Shown here: one piece after another, positions 8,453-17,341 of the stretch | Numbering within the stretch: the stretch's first letter is position 1 | How the letters are laid out: each line of letters starts with the position of its first letter | Assembly (NCBI GenBank): GCA_021851335.1 | Contig: JAJZEA010000007.1 | Location: 24,665 to 88,664, forward strand | Direction: 5' to 3' | DNA length: 64,000 nucleotides | Source of the DNA: Acidobacteriota bacterium | GTDB taxonomy: Bacteria; Acidobacteriota; Terriglobia; Terriglobales; Acidobacteriaceae | The notes under the pieces: generated by a model | Told to the model about the DNA's origin: nothing | Seen by the model: the letters and a program-made list of their open reading frames with translations, nothing else | The model's database searches: none | Program-made: the position numbers and the translations under genes

Positions 8453-11167
8453 TCAGGAGACTGGTTCCAGTTGTTCCTGTTCGCTGCGAGCGCCGAGCTT
8501 GACCGGCCCGTGCGTCTCGGCCGTGGGAGCTGCCGGCGGGGGTGGCGCGTCGCCGATGCGTTTTTCATATTCGCAGACGGCAACCGCGCGGGCAGGCTTT
8601 TTGACGGCTTTCTCCGGAAGCTTTGCCTTGCTGCGTTTCGCTGCCGGTTTGGCCGTCTCCTCGACGGCTTCCTCTTGCGGCTTGCTGTTGGGGCAGAAAA
8701 GGTAGACACCCGTCTTGAGCGTCTTTTCCAGCAGGTACGGGCTGTGGCACTTGGGACACTTCTTCGCCACCGGCTTGTAGTTCGAGGTGAAATCGCACTT
8801 CGGATAGTTGGTACAACCCCAGAAGATGTTTCCGCGACGAGCCTTGCGCTCGGCCAGGTCGCCCTCACCGCACTTCGGGCACTTCATGCCTTCGATGAGG
8901 TTCTGTTTCACATATTTGCACTTGGGATAGCCGGAGCAGGAGACGAATTCGCCGTAAGCCCCCTGACGCAGAACCAGATCCTTGCCGCAGACCGGACACG
9001 CTTCGCCGGTGGGCTGAGGCGCATTCAGCTTCTGCTGCTGCTTCTGGCTCAGCTTGCGGATCGTCTTGCAGGGCGGATCCTCATTGAAGCCCGGGCAGGC
9101 CATGTAGGGCCCAAAGATGCCACGACGCAGCACCATCACGCGACCGCAGTTGTCGCAGTACTCCTCGCTTTGTTCGGATTCGAGAGCATCCTTGAAGACC
9201 ATGTCCGGCTTGGCAGCGACGTTTTCGCGCGTGAAAGTGCAACTGTTCTTGTCCTTCTTGTTGTAGGCGCTGCACGAGTAGAAGGTGCCGAACTTGCCCC
9301 ACTTCAGCACCAGCGGAGAGCCGCACCGCTCACACTTTTCGTCGGTGGGAATCTCCATCGCCTTGATCGACTCCATCTCTTTTTCCGCGACCTTCAGTTC
9401 CTTTTCAAAGTGCGAATAGAAGCCTTTGAGCAGATCCGTCCAGCGCTCTTTGCCGTCTTCAATGTCATCCAGCTCTTCTTCAAGCCGCGCCGTGTACGCC
9501 GGATCAAAGATATAACCGAAATTCTTCACCAGCAGATCGCAGACCACAACGCCAATCTCGGTGGGATAGAAGCGATTCGAGACCTTGGTCACGTACTCGC
9601 GATCCTGAATCGTGTTGATGATGGAGGCGTAGGTGGATGGGCGACCGATACCGCGCTCTTCCAGCACCTTCACCAGCGAAGCTTCATTGAAGCGCGGCGG
9701 GGGCTGTGTGAATTTCTGCTGCGGATCGAGCGCGCGACAGACCAGTTCGCGCACACCCTCGAGCGAAGGCAGACGCTGATCGTCGCCTTCTTCGTCGGAA
9801 TCCTTGCGCTCCTCAAACATCTCATAGACCTTGAGGAAGCCGTCGAAGCGCAGCACGCGGCCGCTGACGCGGAAATCATAGTTCCTTCCGTCGAGCTGCG
9901 AACGCGCGTCGATCTTCGCCGTGGTCACGTCATAGATGGCCGGGGTCATCTGCGAAGCGACAAAACGCTGCCAGATAAGCCGGTAAAGCTTGAGCTGCTC
10001 GTCGGTGAGATACTGCGCCATCGACTCCGGGGTGCGCGCGGCATCGGTGGGGCGGATGGCTTCGTGCGCATCCTGCGCGTCTTTTTTGCCTTGAAACGAG
10101 TTGGGCGTGGCAGGCAGATACTGCGGGCCAAGCCGCTCGGCGATCCACTGACGCGCGCTCTCCTTGGCCTCCGGCGAGACGCGCGGCGAATCGGTACGCA
10201 TGTAGGTGATGAGGCCGACAGTGCCTTCGGCTCCGATGTCCACGCCCTCATAGAGCCGCTGCGCCACACCCATGGTGCGCCGCACATTGAAGCCGAGCTT
10301 GCTGGCCGCATCACGCTGCAACTGGCTAGTGATGAACGGAGCCAGCGGCTTGCGTCGCTGCTCGGTCTGCGTGACGGAGCCAAGCGTCCAGTCTGCCTTG
10401 CCAAGAGCCGCGAGAACCGAGTCAACGGATGCCTTGTCCGGCAATGCGTTGGCCAGGAACTGCGCCTTGCCTTCTTTATCCACTCCGTTGGCGACGCGAA
10501 TCGCCTCGCCATCGATGCCCACCAGGCTGGCGCGGAAGCTGCGCTCGGCTTTGCCGCGCGGATGCAGCGCGGCGGCGATGTTCCAGTACTCGACCGGCTT
10601 GAAGCCGGCGATCTCCCGCTCGCGCTCCACGATCAGACGCACAGCCACGGTCTGCACGCGACCGGCAGAGAGGCCGCGACGCACCTTGTCCCACAGCAGC
10701 GGTGAAACCTGATAACCCACCAGACGATCGAGCACGCGGCGCGTCTGCTGCGCGTCGACCAGATCCTGATCGATATCCCGCGCATGTTGAAACGCGTCCT
10801 GAACAGCTTTCTTGGTGATCTCGTTAAACGTGACCCGCTGGATTTTTTTGCGCAGCGCGGCGCTGGTGCCCAGTTGCAGCGCCAGGTGATAGGCGATCGC
10901 TTCGCCTTCGCGGTCCGGGTCAGGCGCCAGATAAATATGATCCGCTTTGGCGGCGGCGCGCTTGAGCTGCTGCACCAGCTTTTCCTTGCCCGGCGACACA
11001 ATGAGCGTCGGCTCAAAGGTGCGTTTTTCCAATTCGACGCCGATATCGTTTTTGGGCAGGTCCATGATGTGACCAATCGAGGCCTGCACCTCGAAGTCTT
11101 TACCGAGATATTTTCCAATCGTCTTGGCCTTGGCGGGCGATTCGACGATAACCAGTGATTTGCTCAT
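8453..11167 (-). CDS. topA: DNA topoisomerase I
   Basis: 904 aa, type IA topoisomerase, relaxing negatively supercoiled DNA through a 5'-phosphotyrosine. The TOPRIM domain opens MSKSLVIVESPAKAKTIGKY, with Glu9 and the acidic DPDRE triad at 83-87. The strand-gate signature SAGRVQTVAVRLIVERE lies at about 168, and the active-site tyrosine is Tyr322 in GLITYMRTDSPRVS. The C-terminus carries four C4 zinc-ribbon repeats (CERCGSPLVLKWGKFGTFYSC, CDNCGRVM, CPVCGKDL, CPKCGEGD) followed by a basic tail rich in A, K and P. Start ATG 11167 gives the canonical N-terminus. It lies just downstream of dprA on the same strand, an order seen widely in bacteria. Confidence 0.97.
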   Translation of the reverse strand: MSKSLVIVESPAKAKTIGKYLGKDFEVQASIGHIMDLPKNDIGVELEKRTFEPTLIVSPGKEKLVQQLKRAAAKADHIYLAPDPDREGEAIAYHLALQLGTSAALRKKIQRVTFNEITKKAVQDAFQHARDIDQDLVDAQQTRRVLDRLVGYQVSPLLWDKVRRGLSAGRVQTVAVRLIVEREREIAGFKPVEYWNIAAALHPRGKAERSFRASLVGIDGEAIRVANGVDKEGKAQFLANALPDKASVDSVLAALGKADWTLGSVTQTEQRRKPLAPFITSQLQRDAASKLGFNVRRTMGVAQRLYEGVDIGAEGTVGLITYMRTDSPRVSPEAKESARQWIAERLGPQYLPATPNSFQGKKDAQDAHEAIRPTDAARTPESMAQYLTDEQLKLYRLIWQRFVASQMTPAIYDVTTAKIDARSQLDGRNYDFRVSGRVLRFDGFLKVYEMFEERKDSDEEGDDQRLPSLEGVRELVCRALDPQQKFTQPPPRFNEASLVKVLEERGIGRPSTYASIINTIQDREYVTKVSNRFYPTEIGVVVCDLLVKNFGYIFDPAYTARLEEELDDIEDGKERWTDLLKGFYSHFEKELKVAEKEMESIKAMEIPTDEKCERCGSPLVLKWGKFGTFYSCSAYNKKDKNSCTFTRENVAAKPDMVFKDALESEQSEEYCDNCGRVMVLRRGIFGPYMACPGFNEDPPCKTIRKLSQKQQQKLNAPQPTGEACPVCGKDLVLRQGAYGEFVSCSGYPKCKYVKQNLIEGMKCPKCGEGDLAERKARRGNIFWGCTNYPKCDFTSNYKPVAKKCPKCHSPYLLEKTLKTGVYLFCPNSKPQEEAVEETAKPAAKRSKAKLPEKAVKKPARAVAVCEYEKRIGDAPPPPAAPTAETHGPVKLGARSEQEQLEPVS

Positions 11168-11403
11168 TTTCTTCCTTCTAAAAATCTCGCTGTTCCCCAA
11201 TGTAACGCGATTTCCACTGCTCCCTTTGGACTCATCTCAGGGGTTTCCGTTTTGTTGCTCAATCGGCACTCGGCAGAGACGGAGTTTCGATCCTGCATCG
11301 GAACAGCGAAAAACGAGGTGCAGAACACTGCAAGCTAACACGGATGGGGGCACCGTTACCAGTTTCGGTTTGCATTGCATCGGCGCGTCAAAATCGGAAG
11401 CCG

Positions 11404-12570
11404 CTAAAAAGACAATACATAGGAACTGCCCGGAAGCTTCCGCACTCGACCTGCCATCTCCAGCTCAAAAAGAGCCGTAAAAACCTCCGAAGAAGTCATC
11501 TGAGTGTCCAGCTTCTCCAGGATTTCGTCAAGTTGGAGTGCAGAGTCAGGCTGGAGCACCTCCAACACCATCGCCTCCTGCGGGCCGAGAGCCGGGTCCG
11601 GTAGTAACGATGCGGCAGCGCTCGAATTGGATGCAGAACCCTGCGTCGATTCCAGTTGGAGACGCACCTGCGACGGCAGCGCTTCCCACACATCTTCCCA
11701 CGTCGCCGTCAGTTGCGCTCCCTGCTTGATGAGCGTATTTGGCGTCCACGAACCCTTGCTGGTCACGTTGCCGGGAACGGCATACACGTCTCGCCCCTGG
11801 TCGAGCGCGCAGCGCGCCGTCACGCGCGTGCCAGAGTGTTCGCTGGCCTCGACGACGAGCACGCCGACGCTCATGCCGGAGAGGATGCGGTTGCGGCGAG
11901 GAAAGTTCTGCGGCGCAGGAAACGTCCCGAGCGGCAACTCGCTGGCGATGACGCCGCCGGTGGCCAGAATGTCATCGGCCAGCTTGCGATTTTCCTTGGG
12001 ATAGACGACATCGACGCCCGTGCCCCAGATGGCGGCAGTGGGCCGCTGCGCAGCCAGTGCGCCCTTGTGCGCGGCCGTGTCCACACCGCGGGCCATGCCG
12101 CTCAGAATAAGCACGCCGCGCAGCGCCAGATCGCGGGCCAGCATCTCCGCCATGCCGCTGCCATAGGGAGTGGGATGACGTGTGCCGACGACGGCAATCG
12201 ACGGCAGACTGAGCAGGCGCGCATCGCCGCGAAGCCAAAGCACGGGAGGCGGATCGTAGATTTCGCGCAGGCGCTCCGGATAGAGTTCATCGCCGAAGCA
12301 GAGAATCTGCGCACCGGACTCGGCGGCACGCATTTGTTGCTGCTCGGCAACCTGGCGGCCTTTGCCGTCAAAGAGAAACTGCGCGGCGGAGGCGGGGATC
12401 GAAAGCGACTCCAGTTCGGTGAGCGAAAGAGAAAACAGCGCCGCCGGTCGCTCCAAATGACGCATCGCGTCGTGGATGCGGCGTGGGCCAAGCGTAGGCG
12501 TGAGCGCCATCGTCAGCCAGGCGAGCGAGTCTTCTGCAACGCTTCGATCGCTTGTGTCGCTTGTGGTCAT
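11404..12570 (-). CDS. dprA: DNA-processing protein DprA/Smf
   Basis: 388 aa. DprA binds incoming single-stranded DNA during natural transformation and loads RecA. The Rossmann core is visible as VVGTRHPTPYGSGMAEMLA, LILSGMARGVDTAAHKGAL, GTGVDVVYPKENRKLAD and FPRRNRILSGMSVGVLVVEA, then DQGRDVYAVPGN. The C-terminal part (EVLQPDSALQLDEILEKL) is the winged-helix DprA_WH domain. Several ATGs lie close together (12588, 12576, 12570); 12570 has AAGGGA at proper spacing. The presence of dprA and cinA makes competence plausible, though no ComE genes are seen here. Confidence 0.94.
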   Translation of the reverse strand: MTTSDTSDRSVAEDSLAWLTMALTPTLGPRRIHDAMRHLERPAALFSLSLTELESLSIPASAAQFLFDGKGRQVAEQQQMRAAESGAQILCFGDELYPERLREIYDPPPVLWLRGDARLLSLPSIAVVGTRHPTPYGSGMAEMLARDLALRGVLILSGMARGVDTAAHKGALAAQRPTAAIWGTGVDVVYPKENRKLADDILATGGVIASELPLGTFPAPQNFPRRNRILSGMSVGVLVVEASEHSGTRVTARCALDQGRDVYAVPGNVTSKGSWTPNTLIKQGAQLTATWEDVWEALPSQVRLQLESTQGSASNSSAAASLLPDPALGPQEAMVLEVLQPDSALQLDEILEKLDTQMTSSEVFTALFELEMAGRVRKLPGSSYVLSF

Positions 12571-12827
12571 TGACATTTCCCTTCCCATCGAGCAGAGATG
12601 CATACCCAAGCCGGTTCGCAGTCCGGAAGCATTTGTGCTGCTGCCGCCGAATGCTCACGATTATACCCACAGCGTTTTGCAGGATGTGCGACGACGGCCG
12701 GAAGATGGCGGAACAAGCCTGCGCGCGGGGTGAATCCTGAATGCGTTTGAATGCTGTGTGGATGCGGCGAAACCGAGAAGAGCCGCAGAGAAGACGAAGT
12801 GTTGCGGCGGGTTGATACTCTGAAGAA

Positions 12828-13733
12828 GTGAATGATCGGGTGGAGCAGCTTCGGGTTGCAGCGATTCGGTTTCTGAATCCAGCGCCGCTGATGTGGGACT
12901 TTGAACACGAACCATGGCGCAGTGGGATGGCGCAGCGCTATCGGCTGGAGTGGATGATGCCGTCGGAGTGCGCGGCACGACTGGCGCTGCCAAAAGAAGC
13001 GGCTCAGGCGGCGGATCTGGGACTGGTGCCGATTGCCGCACTGGCCACAAATCCCGCGCTTGCGCTGGTTCCCGGCTGCGCCATTGCCGCCACGCGGCGG
13101 GTGCGTTCCCTGCTGTTGATTCGGCGAGCGCGTCAGCCGCTGAGCGCGATTCGCACCGTCGCTGCCGATACTTCTTCGCGCGCCACCCTGGCCTATACGC
13201 AGATTCTCTTTCGCGAGTGGTGGCAGCCGGGTGAGTCCGCGAAAAACTCACCGGAGTTTCAGCCGCACCGGCCTGATCCCGATGCGATGCTGGAAGCAGC
13301 CGACGCAGCGCTGGTGATCGGCGACCCTGCGTTGTTTGCGCTCGAAGAACGACAGAATCGCGAAGAGCGCACGGGCGAAGAGCTGGTCTATCACGACCTG
13401 GCGGAAGAGTGGATCCGTCTGACCGGAACGCCGTGGGTCTCCGCGGTGTGGGCGGTGCGCCAATCGACGGTCGCCGACAGCGACACGGCAAGCCGAGGCG
13501 TGACGCTGGAGACGATTGCAGCCGATACCTGCGCTTCGCGGGATCGCGGTCTGGCCCATGTCGAGGTGCTGGTGGCGGAGTGGTCAGCGCGGCTGCCGCT
13601 CAGCGCGGAGACGATTCGCACCTATCTGACAGAGAACATCCACTACATCCTCGATGCGTCGTGCATGGAAGGAATGCGGCTCTTTTACAGGCTTGCGGCG
13701 AAGCACGGAATTTTGCCCGCCTATACGCCTTAA
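12828..13733 (+). CDS. mqnA: Chorismate dehydratase of the futalosine menaquinone pathway
   Basis: 301 aa. MqnA dehydrates chorismate to 3-[(1-carboxyvinyl)oxy]benzoate, the first committed step of the futalosine route to menaquinone. The protein has the periplasmic-binding-protein fold of the MqnA/MqnD family: VAAIRFLNPAPLMWDFEH, MPSECAARL, ADLGLVPIAALA, VRSLLLIRRARQPLSAIRTVAAD, DAALVIGDPAL and DLAEEWIRLTGTPWVSAVWA. The C-terminus YRLAAKHGILP is characteristic. The start is GTG 12828 with GAAG just upstream, weak but the only codon giving the family N-terminus. Divergent from dprA. Two copies of a 12-nt tandem repeat begin at the stop codon. Confidence 0.93.
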   Translation: MNDRVEQLRVAAIRFLNPAPLMWDFEHEPWRSGMAQRYRLEWMMPSECAARLALPKEAAQAADLGLVPIAALATNPALALVPGCAIAATRRVRSLLLIRRARQPLSAIRTVAADTSSRATLAYTQILFREWWQPGESAKNSPEFQPHRPDPDAMLEAADAALVIGDPALFALEERQNREERTGEELVYHDLAEEWIRLTGTPWVSAVWAVRQSTVADSDTASRGVTLETIAADTCASRDRGLAHVEVLVAEWSARLPLSAETIRTYLTENIHYILDASCMEGMRLFYRLAAKHGILPAYTP

Positions 13734-13770
13734 TCCGGAATTTGATCCGGAATTTGATCTGGAAGATGCT

Positions 13771-14787
13771 CTAAAACTCCCAGCGCAACAGCGCGGCCCC
13801 TACAGTGAAACCCGCTCCGGCAGCGGCGATCAGCACTAGGTCGCCCTTGTGCAGCTTGCCCTGTTCAATGGCCGTGCCCATGGCCAGCGGAATGGTTCCG
13901 CCAGAGGTATTGCCGTACTTTTCGATATTGACGATGACGCGGCTCTCTTCCATGCCCAGCCGCTCGGCCGTCGCCGTGATGATGCGCTTGTTGGCCTGAT
14001 GCGGAATGAAGCAGCCCAACTCCTGGCCAGAGACTCCATTGCGCTCCAGCACGCGCGTGGTGGCCTCAGCCATCTTGCGCACGGCAAACTTGTAAACGGT
14101 CTGGCCGTCCTGATGAATGTAGTGCTGCTTGGCGGCCACGGTCTCCGCGCTGGCCGGGCGCAGGCTGCCGCCAGCGGCCAGGTTGAGCGCGGGGCCGCCA
14201 GAGCCGTCAATCTCGTGGACAAAGTCGATGAGTCCGATCTCGTCCCCTTCACATGGCTCCAGCAGCACGGCGCCGGCTCCGTCGCCAAAGAGGATGCAGG
14301 TAGTGCGGTCGGTGTAGTCGACCATGCGGGAGTTGGCGTCGCCGCCGATGACGAGCACTTTTTTGTGCGCGCCGCTCTCGACCAGCTTCGCTCCGGCCTG
14401 AAGCGCGAAGACAAAGCCTGAGCAGCCCGCCGAGACATCGAAACCCCACGCGCCGTTGGCGCCGATCTTGTTCTGAACCAGACAGGCGGTCGACGGGAAA
14501 AGCATATCCGGCGTAACGGTGCCGACGATGATTGCCTCGACTTCGCTGGCGGCGATTCCCCGCTGTGCCAGGCAACGACGCGCCGCTTCGGCAGCCATGT
14601 CGCTGGTGCCCAGACCTTTGTCCAGGATGTGACGCTCCTTGATGCCGGTGCGCTCGGTGATCCACTGGTCGTTGGTCTCGACCATCTTTTCCAGATCGGC
14701 GTTGGTGAGGATCTTCGGTGGAACGTAGGTGCCGAGGGCGCTGATCTTGACGCGTGTGGCGACGGGCGAGCGAAATGAATGGCTCAA
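13771..14787 (-). CDS. fabH: Beta-ketoacyl-ACP synthase III
   Basis: 338 aa. FabH condenses acetyl-CoA (or a branched acyl-CoA) with malonyl-ACP to start fatty-acid synthesis. The catalytic triad is visible: Cys122 in [12 protein letters not shown], His263 in IPHQANKRI and Asn293 in [12 protein letters not shown]. The N-terminus [20 protein letters not shown] and the [16 protein letters not shown] region ([18 protein letters not shown]) are typical. No ATG fits; TTG 14785-14787 has AAGGAG 9 nt upstream and gives normal length. An open frame continues 34 codons upstream but without a ribosome site. The SRP RNA gene lies directly upstream on the same strand. Confidence 0.95.
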   Translation of the reverse strand: MSHSFRSPVATRVKISALGTYVPPKILTNADLEKMVETNDQWITERTGIKERHILDKGLGTSDMAAEAARRCLAQRGIAASEVEAIIVGTVTPDMLFPSTACLVQNKIGANGAWGFDVSAGCSGFVFALQAGAKLVESGAHKKVLVIGGDANSRMVDYTDRTTCILFGDGAGAVLLEPCEGDEIGLIDFVHEIDGSGGPALNLAAGGSLRPASAETVAAKQHYIHQDGQTVYKFAVRKMAEATTRVLERNGVSGQELGCFIPHQANKRIITATAERLGMEESRVIVNIEKYGNTSGGTIPLAMGTAIEQGKLHKGDLVLIAAAGAGFTVGAALLRWEF

Positions 14788-14872
14788 AACAAAACTCTCC
14801 TTCAGCGCAACAGCGGCTGAGTGCGGCCCGCAGGCCAATCCCGATTCGCCTGCGCACGGGGCGCAAGCACAC

Positions 14873-14975
14873 AAAAAAGTACCGGGCAACCTACTGCGCC
14901 CGCACTAGCCCGTTACCGTTGCTTCCTTCCGGACCTGGCGGGATTGGCGGGATTGCGTCGCGTAGGACCCGGCAC
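14873..14975 (-). ncRNA. ffs: Signal recognition particle RNA, small (4.5S-type)
   Basis: The minus strand carries the near-invariant SRP domain IV core CAGGTCCGGAAGGAAGCA. The ends pair over 8 bp (GTGCCGGG with CCCGGTAC, one G-U pair), giving an about 97-nt hairpin RNA, and TTTTTT follows directly as terminator (14873-14878). The RNA joins Ffh in cotranslational membrane targeting. It fills the gap between fabH and the divergently transcribed rimO, so no protein gene should be extended into it. Confidence 0.95.
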
Positions 14976-15044
14976 TGATTGATGATACCACTCCGGCAAC
15001 GCTCTATCCCACCTGCTGAGTCGCGCAAAGATTACAATGAAGAA

Positions 15045-16538
15045 GTGACCAATACTGCAACGAAAACAGGACCGCGGATCGGCTTCGTCTCGCTTGGATG
15101 CCCGAAGAATCTGGTGGACTCCGAAGTGATGATGGGAATGCTGGACCAGGCCGGAGCGCAGTTGACCCACACGCCGGAAGAGGCCGAAGTGCTGGTCGTC
15201 AATACCTGCTCGTTCATCGATTCGGCGAAGCAGGAGTCGGTGGATACGATTCTGGAGATGGTGCGGCATAAGACGGCTGGAACCGCCAAGCGTGTGATTG
15301 TGGCCGGATGCCTGGTGGAGCGCTATCGCGACGAGATTCGGAAGAATATTCCCGAGGTTGATGCAGTGGTCGGCACCGGGGAACTGGATGCGATTCTTGC
15401 CGCAGCCGGACTGGCCCCCACACAGCAGGCTGCGTCGCCGTTTCCGATTCTGAAGCAGTCGGATCTCATCGAGCGCGTGCCGAGCGCGGTGAGCACGCAC
15501 AGCCGCCCGGAGGGCGACCTGCGCGAACAACAGGGACGATTTGACCGCGGGGAGTGGGCCGGCGCGATCGCCACGCTGCCCAATTATCTCTACAACGACG
15601 AAACGCCGCGGCTGCTGACGACGCCGCGCTCTTCGGCCTACATCAAGATCGCCGAGGGCTGTGACCATCCCTGCGGCTTCTGCATCATTCCTCAGCTTCG
15701 CGGCAAGTTTCGCTCGCGTCGCTTTGCTTCCGTGGTGGCCGAAGCCGAACAACTGGTGCGGCAGGGAGTGCGCGAGATCACGCTGATCGGCCAGGACACC
15801 ACCTGCTATGGCGAAGACCTGGGCATGAAGGACGGGCTGGCCGATCTGCTTGATGCCCTCGCCCGGATCGAAGGATTGACGTGGCTGCGTTTTCTCTACG
15901 CCTATCCCAACAAGGTGACGACCCGGCTGCTGGAGACGATGGCGCGCCACGACAATATCGCCAAGTATCTGGACGTGCCGCTGCAACATGCTTCGGCCAG
16001 CGTGCTGAAGCGAATGAAGCGCGGCGGCAGCGGCGAGATTTTTCTGAAGATGATCGAAAAGGCGCGCCGCATCGTTCCGGACCTGGTGGTGCGCACGACG
16101 TTTATCGTGGGATTTCCGGGCGAGACGGCGGAGGAGTTTGCCGAGCTGGAAGCGTTTGTGCAGGCGGCAAAGCTGGACTGGATGGGAGCTTTCAGCTACT
16201 CCGATGAGGAGGGTTCAGCGGCGCATCGGCTGGAAGCGAAGGTGCCAAAGCGCACCATCGAGGCGCGACGCAGGCGGCTGATGAAGGTGCAGCAGGCGAT
16301 CAGCGCCGAACGGCAGGCCAAGTGGGTGGGACGCAGGATGCGCCTGCTGGTGGAGGGCGTGAGCGAAGAGTCCGACCTGCTGTGGCAGGGGCGGACGCTG
16401 CTCCATGCCCCGGAGATCGACGGCAAGGTGCTCATCAATGATTTTGGTCCGCACCAGACGCTGAAGCCGGGCGACTTCTATGAGTGCGAGATTACCGAAT
16501 CGCACCACTACGACGTGGTGGCACGCATTGTTGCCTGA
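15045..16538 (+). CDS. rimO: Ribosomal protein uS12 methylthiotransferase RimO
   Basis: 497 aa radical-SAM enzyme that methylthiolates an aspartate of ribosomal protein S12. The N-terminal methylthiotransferase domain begins IGFVSLGCPKNLVDSEV and has VNTCSFID and AGCLVERY cysteines for the auxiliary cluster. The radical-SAM cluster is CDHPCGFC (Cys206, 210, 213). KYLDVPLQHAS and RTTFIVGFPGET are RimO-typical, and the C-terminus is a TRAM domain. It is about 50 residues longer than E. coli RimO because of a hydrophilic insertion at about 124-185 before the radical-SAM domain. Start taken at GTG 15045, which removes an unconserved 22-residue lead; the ribosome site is weak. Confidence 0.94.
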   Translation: MTNTATKTGPRIGFVSLGCPKNLVDSEVMMGMLDQAGAQLTHTPEEAEVLVVNTCSFIDSAKQESVDTILEMVRHKTAGTAKRVIVAGCLVERYRDEIRKNIPEVDAVVGTGELDAILAAAGLAPTQQAASPFPILKQSDLIERVPSAVSTHSRPEGDLREQQGRFDRGEWAGAIATLPNYLYNDETPRLLTTPRSSAYIKIAEGCDHPCGFCIIPQLRGKFRSRRFASVVAEAEQLVRQGVREITLIGQDTTCYGEDLGMKDGLADLLDALARIEGLTWLRFLYAYPNKVTTRLLETMARHDNIAKYLDVPLQHASASVLKRMKRGGSGEIFLKMIEKARRIVPDLVVRTTFIVGFPGETAEEFAELEAFVQAAKLDWMGAFSYSDEEGSAAHRLEAKVPKRTIEARRRRLMKVQQAISAERQAKWVGRRMRLLVEGVSEESDLLWQGRTLLHAPEIDGKVLINDFGPHQTLKPGDFYECEITESHHYDVVARIVA

Positions 16539-16588
16539 GTGTGCAGTGGCGGACTCGGGCAATCTTCGATGAAACAGGAATCGAGGCG

Positions 16589-16804
16589 ATGACAGAAGCA
16601 AAGAAGAGTACCGCACGAGCAAAGATGTTGCGCTGCCCAACCTGCGGCGAGCGCGTGACCATGAAGAGCGAGGATTTTCCATTTTGCAGCGACCGCTGCC
16701 GAAAGATCGATTTGGGCAAGTGGTCGATGGGCGTCTATCGGATCAGTTCGCCGGTGATGGACCCGGATTTGCTGGAAGGGCTGGAAGGGACCGAGCGTGA
16801 ATGA
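16589..16804 (+). CDS. yacG: DNA gyrase inhibitor/zinc-binding protein YacG
   Basis: 71 aa. YacG is a small zinc protein that binds GyrB and inhibits gyrase in E. coli. Zinc ligands are visible as CPTCGE and FCSDRCR (CxxC...CxxxC), followed by the conserved RKIDLGKWSMGVYRIS, which corresponds to the family's IDLGxW motif. ATG 16589 is used, with AGGA about 9 nt and GAGG 2 nt upstream. It follows rimO by 50 bp and overlaps the start of pgpA by 8 nt, so the three are likely co-transcribed. Confidence 0.9.
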   Translation: MTEAKKSTARAKMLRCPTCGERVTMKSEDFPFCSDRCRKIDLGKWSMGVYRISSPVMDPDLLEGLEGTERE

Positions 16805-17321
16805 CGGCGGACGAGTGAAGCTGCGCGACCTGCGGGCGATGCATGCAACCGGATGGGCGTGGGCGGTGGCGACATTTTGCGGAGCCGGATTCCTGCGTCC
16901 TGGACCGGGCACCTGGGGATCGGTGGCGACGGCTGGAGTGTATGCGGCGCTGGTTGCGCTGCTGCATCCGGCGGCGGCTACGCTCCTGGCGGGCACGCTG
17001 ATTGCTCTGGTGGCCACGGTGGCTGCGGGCATTCCGGCAGCCACCGTGGCTGCGCGCGAAAGCGGAAGCAAAGACCCGGGATTTGTGGTGATCGATGAGG
17101 TGGCCGGAATGTGGATTGCACTGCTGCCGGCGGCAGCGCATCCAGGGTGGAAAGCCATTCTCGCGGCGCTGATCTTCTTTCGCATATTCGATGTCTGGAA
17201 GCCGTTTCCTGTTCATCAACTGGAAAAACTGCCCGAGGGTTGGGGAATCGTATGCGATGACCTTGCAGCCGGGCTGTATGCTGGGATTTGCGTTCTGGTG
17301 CTGATGCACTGGATTCGCTGA
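16797..17321 (+). CDS. pgpA: Phosphatidylglycerophosphatase A
   Basis: 174 aa membrane enzyme that dephosphorylates phosphatidylglycerol phosphate in phospholipid synthesis. Family motifs: CGAGFLRPGPGTWGSVA near the N-terminus, KDPGFVVIDEVAGMWIALL and FFRIFDVWKPFPVHQLEKLPEGWGIVCDD, which carry the acidic catalytic and metal-binding residues. Three to four hydrophobic segments are visible. The start GTG 16797 overlaps the yacG stop by 8 nt, suggesting translational coupling. Confidence 0.93.
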   Translation: MNDGGRVKLRDLRAMHATGWAWAVATFCGAGFLRPGPGTWGSVATAGVYAALVALLHPAAATLLAGTLIALVATVAAGIPAATVAARESGSKDPGFVVIDEVAGMWIALLPAAAHPGWKAILAALIFFRIFDVWKPFPVHQLEKLPEGWGIVCDDLAAGLYAGICVLVLMHWIR

Positions 17322-17341
17322 CCTGGGGATAAAACGACGCC

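Noticed and set aside
8471..10705. 744-aa plus-strand frame opposite topA
   Set aside because: Antisense shadow; the minus strand has all topoisomerase I motifs.
14913..15989. 358-aa minus-strand frame opposite rimO
   Set aside because: It would read through the ffs RNA gene and is antisense to clear RimO motifs.
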